Shown here one piece after another: positions 61,186-64,000 of a stretch of DNA of 64,000 nt. The notes below the pieces were generated by a model. It made no database searches. It was not told where the DNA came from and worked only from the letters and a program-made list of their open reading frames with translations. This DNA comes from Ilyomonas sp963790435 (GTDB lineage: Bacteria; Bacteroidota; Bacteroidia; Chitinophagales; Chitinophagaceae). The DNA lies in NCBI GenBank assembly GCA_963790435.1, contig CAWBOI010000001.1, positions 1,860,001-1,924,000 of the forward strand. The letters run 5' to 3'. Within the stretch, counting starts at the first letter, position 1. Every line of letters begins with the position of its first letter. Position numbers and translations under genes: made by a program.

Positions 61186-61965
61186 ATGAATTTTCATCTG
61201 GCGCAAATTCCCGAACGCACACAGCAACCACGCACATACGGCATCACAATGGTGATGGACAAAGGATTGAGTTTGAACGATGCCAAAAATTTTTTAAGCA
61301 TTGCGCATCCTTATGTTGATATCATTAAGCTTGGCTTCGGAACTTCTTTTGTAACACCTAACCTTCGCGAGAAGATTGACATGTACCAATCGTACAACAT
61401 TCCTGTTTATTTTGGTGGTACTTTATTTGAGGCCTTTTTAATTCGCAATCAAATTGAAGAATACATTGCGGTTTGCAAAGATTATAACATTACTTACATA
61501 GAAGTTAGCGATGGCTCCATCACCATCCCTCATGCTGAGAAATGCGGTTACATTGAAAAGCTTACCAAACATGCAACAGTGCTAAGCGAAGTGGGCAGCA
61601 AAGATGCCACGCACATCATCCCTCCTTACAAATGGATTGAACTGATGAAAGCCGAATTAGAAGCGGGTTCAACGTATGTAATTGCGGAAGCCAGAGAGGG
61701 TGGAACCGTGGGCATTTATCGTGGCAGCGGTGAAGTAAGAGAAGGCTTGGTGAATGAAATTTTAACCCAGATTCCAGGTGAAAAAATTATATGGGAAGCG
61801 CCGCAAAAAGAGCAGCAGCTTTATTTCCTTGAGTTGCTGGGATGCAACGTTAATCTTGGCAATATTGCACCTTCTGAAATGATACCATTAGAAACGATGC
61901 GCATCGGGCTTCGCGGCGATACTTTCCATTTGTATTTAGATGCTGAAACCAAACAAAGAATGTAA
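61186..61965 (+). CDS. Phosphosulfolactate synthase (ComA family)
   Basis: The 259-residue TIM-barrel protein is of the PF02679 family. ComA adds sulfite to phosphoenolpyruvate to give phosphosulfolactate. Blocks seen are RTYGITMVMDKGLSLNDAKN, VDIIKLGFGTSF, YFGGTLFEAFLI, YIEVSDGSITIPHAEK, GSTYVIAEAREGGTVGIYRG and GCNVNLGNIAPSEMIPLETM. In methanogens this starts coenzyme M synthesis. In Bacteroidota a role in C3-sulfonate or sulfonolipid precursors is possible but is inference. Its stop shares one base with the aroE start. Confidence 0.87.
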   Translation: MNFHLAQIPERTQQPRTYGITMVMDKGLSLNDAKNFLSIAHPYVDIIKLGFGTSFVTPNLREKIDMYQSYNIPVYFGGTLFEAFLIRNQIEEYIAVCKDYNITYIEVSDGSITIPHAEKCGYIEKLTKHATVLSEVGSKDATHIIPPYKWIELMKAELEAGSTYVIAEAREGGTVGIYRGSGEVREGLVNEILTQIPGEKIIWEAPQKEQQLYFLELLGCNVNLGNIAPSEMIPLETMRIGLRGDTFHLYLDAETKQRM

Positions 61966-62708
61966 TGGTGCAAACATTTGGCATTATCGGTTTTCCCCTG
62001 TCTCATTCGTTTTCACAAAAATATTTCACCCAAAAATTTTTGGATGAATGCATAGAAGATGCGTTGTTTGTAAATTTTCCGATTGCTGCCATTGAAGAGT
62101 TACCCAAACTTCTAACATCAGTATCCAATTTAAAAGGTCTTGCCGTTACCATTCCCTATAAAAAGCAGGTGTTGCCCTATTTGCAAGACTTTACAGACGA
62201 AGTAAAACAAATGGGTGCCTGCAACTGCATAAAAGTGGATAAAAACAAACTTTACGGTTATAACACCGATGTGATTGGATTTGAAAAATCGTTCGTTACA
62301 CACTTGCAGCCACATCATACACACGCATTGATTTTGGGCAGCGGCGGTGCATCGGCAGCTGTAGAATTTGTGTTGAAGAAGTTGAACATAACCTATCAAA
62401 TTGTATCGCGAAGCGCAACTTCTGATGGCATGATACAATATAAAAACATCACTGAAGAAGTGATGAAGGAATACAGCATTATTATCAACTGCACGCCTTT
62501 AGGAACTTATCCAAAAGTGGAGGAAGCGCCATCTATTCCCTATCATTTATTAACGCCAAAACATTACCTGTTTGATTTGGTGTACAATCCACCACTGACA
62601 AAGTTTTTATCGTTAGGTAAAGAACGTGGTGCTGCTATTCAAAACGGTTACGACATGCTAACCATTCAGGCAGAAGAAAACTGGAAAATATGGAATGAGA
62701 ATATCTGA
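61965..62708 (+). CDS. aroE: Shikimate dehydrogenase
   Basis: The 247-residue NADP-dependent enzyme converts 3-dehydroshikimate to shikimate. Blocks are FGIIGFPLSHSFSQKYFTQK (SxS substrate site), GLAVTIPYKKQVL with the catalytic lysine, GACNCIKVDKNKLYGYNTD with the catalytic aspartate, ILGSGGASAAVEFVL and a C-terminal QNGYDMLTIQAEENWKIW. TAATG overlap with the upstream gene shows translational coupling, an unusual partner for aroE. Terminator at 62771-62803. Confidence 0.95.
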   Translation: MVQTFGIIGFPLSHSFSQKYFTQKFLDECIEDALFVNFPIAAIEELPKLLTSVSNLKGLAVTIPYKKQVLPYLQDFTDEVKQMGACNCIKVDKNKLYGYNTDVIGFEKSFVTHLQPHHTHALILGSGGASAAVEFVLKKLNITYQIVSRSATSDGMIQYKNITEEVMKEYSIIINCTPLGTYPKVEEAPSIPYHLLTPKHYLFDLVYNPPLTKFLSLGKERGAAIQNGYDMLTIQAEENWKIWNENI

Positions 62709-62770
62709 ACTTGGATGAATGAGATATTTGGGATAAGTGGGATATGGATTACAAACAATTTAGCAAATAA

Positions 62771-62803
62771 AAAATTCCGAAGTTTTTACAACTTCGGAAT
62801 TTT
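62771..62803. terminator. Bidirectional terminator between aroE and glnA
   Basis: AAAATTCCGAAGTT (62771-62784) and AACTTCGGAATTTT (62790-62803) are exact 14-bp partners flanked by A and T tracts, between convergent genes. Confidence 0.88.
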
Positions 62804-62867
62804 CTTTTGTCATCAGATTTATCCTAATCCCACTTAACCTAAAAATCACATTCACCCCCAGTTCAGA

Positions 62868-64000
62868 TTACCGCAAAAACAAAATCTCACGATACTTTGG
62901 CAACGTCCATTTATCATCGTCCACTAAGTGTTCTAATTTATCAACGTGATAGCGGATTTCATCAAAGTATTTGCCTTTCACATCATCGCAGTAAGCAATG
63001 GCTTTTTCGCGTGTATCGGTCATATTGTTCGCTACTTTACGCGCTTCTACCATCTCATTCACTTTGGTGTAAATGACCTGCACGTGATCGGCTACCTCTT
63101 TCAAAATTTCCATTTGACTGCTGAATGAAGATTCAGGCAAACCGGCATCTTTTAATCTTTTGATGTTTTCTGCCAGTGTATTCTGATAATTAATCGTTGC
63201 CGGTATAATGTGGTTCAAAGCTATATCACCCATAATGCGGGCTTCAATCTGCACTTTCTTAAGGTATTTTTCCAGTTCAATTTCGTGGCGCGCTTCCAAC
63301 TCCAGGTGGTTATATACATGGTTGCTTTCAAACAAATGCTTGGCTTTATCGGTAAGCATAGCATCCAGCGCAAGCGGTGTTGTTTTTACATTGGGCAAGC
63401 CGCGCTTTTCAGCTTCCTGTGTCCATTCTTCGCTATAACCATCACCTTCAAACAATACCTTTTTGCTTTCTACAATGTATTTCTGAATCACGTGCATAAT
63501 GGCAATTTCCTTCTTCTCATTTTTATCAATGAGGCTATCCACTTCAGCTTTAAAGCTTTTCAGTGTTTCGGCTATAATTGAGTTCAACACAATCATTGCA
63601 TTGGCACAATTGGCAGAGGAACCTACCGCGCGGAACTCAAATTTGTTTCCTGTAAAAGCAAAAGGTGAAGTACGGTTACGGTCGGTATTGTCCAGCATCA
63701 GTTCAGGTATGCTGCGATGCAAATCCAGCTTCAAAATAGCTTCGTCCTGCTCATCAAATTTATTTCCCACACGGGTTTCAATATCAGATAAAACCTTGGC
63801 GAGATATTGACCTACAAACACCGAAATGATCGCTGGCGGCGCTTCATTGGCACCCAAACGATGGTCGTTCGGCGCAGAAGCAATGGCTGCGCGAAGCAAA
63901 TCGGCATAGTCATGCACCGCTTTGATGGTGTTTACAAAAAAGGTAAGAAACATCAGGTTTGTTTTTGGCGTTTTTCCGGGCGCCAGTAAGTTTATACCTG
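62868..64000 (-). CDS. glnA: Glutamine synthetase type III, C-terminal part (cut by window edge)
   Basis: The frame is open across the right edge, so only about the last 376 residues are seen. Type III (GlnN-like) marks are ASAPNDHRLGANEAPPAIIS, DRNRTSPFAFTGNKFEFRAVG and the long C-terminal helical region with ALDAMLTDKAKHLFESNHV. The segment NLLAPGKTPKTNL upstream of the ATG at 63953 belongs to the same protein, so that ATG is not the start. It makes glutamine from glutamate and ammonia as a dodecamer. Type III enzymes are typical of Bacteroidota. Confidence 0.93.
   Translation of the reverse strand, partial: GINLLAPGKTPKTNLMFLTFFVNTIKAVHDYADLLRAAIASAPNDHRLGANEAPPAIISVFVGQYLAKVLSDIETRVGNKFDEQDEAILKLDLHRSIPELMLDNTDRNRTSPFAFTGNKFEFRAVGSSANCANAMIVLNSIIAETLKSFKAEVDSLIDKNEKKEIAIMHVIQKYIVESKKVLFEGDGYSEEWTQEAEKRGLPNVKTTPLALDAMLTDKAKHLFESNHVYNHLELEARHEIELEKYLKKVQIEARIMGDIALNHIIPATINYQNTLAENIKRLKDAGLPESSFSSQMEILKEVADHVQVIYTKVNEMVEARKVANNMTDTREKAIAYCDDVKGKYFDEIRYHVDKLEHLVDDDKWTLPKYREILFLR

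Overview
The window looks like chromosome from a member of the Bacteroidota, most probably Chitinophagaceae-like. The evidence is the T9SS-type C-terminal sorting domain (16742-17956), an LruC-domain lipoprotein (50253-52316), a CrtD/CruF/CrtZ carotenoid cluster, a type III glutamine synthetase at the right edge, the lack of Shine-Dalgarno signals, and several matches to the Bacteroidota promoter pattern (TTTG ... TAnnTTTG). The family-level placement is inference. About 58 genes or gene remnants can be supported, at high coding density and in short transcription units.

Layout. 1-2720: three small genes (RelE-type toxin-antitoxin, NAD(P)H-binding protein, SnoaL/NTF2-like protein), each bounded by long imperfect palindromes. 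Their outer 7-mers follow the pairing rule of integron gene cassettes; no integrase is visible. 2787-5192: a secreted GH127 glycosidase. 5561-12225: an L-4-hydroxyproline catabolic set (4-hydroxyproline epimerase, alpha-ketoglutaric semialdehyde dehydrogenase split by a frameshift, DapA-family deaminase, AraC-type regulator, D-amino-acid/hydroxyproline dehydrogenase), which would convert 4-hydroxyproline to 2-oxoglutarate. 12416-20353: DUF885 metallopeptidase, sialate O-acetylesterase, T9SS cargo, malate:quinone oxidoreductase and a hypothetical. 20629-22453: heptamer tandem repeat, trmB, a DUF5522 protein and an alkyltransferase-like protein. 22677-24490: a broken restriction-modification locus. 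26275-27241: a dead IS110-type element. 27424-31710: sucC and the hisG-GNAT-hisD operon, preceded by a histidine attenuator with a leader peptide. 31828-39479: ExbB/ExbD, prmC, ribD, alkB, a ThuA-like protein, apaG, a lysine/alanine-rich histone-H1-like gene with two frameshifts, DUF2071 and CoA-binding proteins. 39629-41508: an AraC/quinone-oxidoreductase operon with a candidate operator. 42481-49429: LpxD, RluE-type pseudouridine synthase, the carotenoid genes, a sterol desaturase and threonine aldolase. 49507-64000: frameshifted MsrB, the LruC protein, OsmC, Ogt, RocD, UvsE, a PhnB-like VOC protein, rpsG/rpsL, GxxExxY, IlvE, RdgB, phosphosulfolactate synthase, AroE and partial GlnA.

Two window-wide features stand out. 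One is a strongly over-represented oligomer, (G)CAAAA[A/C]CAAA, seen about 50 times on both strands, in genes and between them, and twice built into very long perfect hairpins. The other is a set of single-base indels breaking otherwise intact genes (toxin, semialdehyde dehydrogenase, HNH nuclease, DNA methylase, H1-like protein twice, MsrB). These may be real decay or assembly errors. Intergenic space is rich in dispersed palindromic repeats, two of which supply the stop codon of the neighbouring gene.
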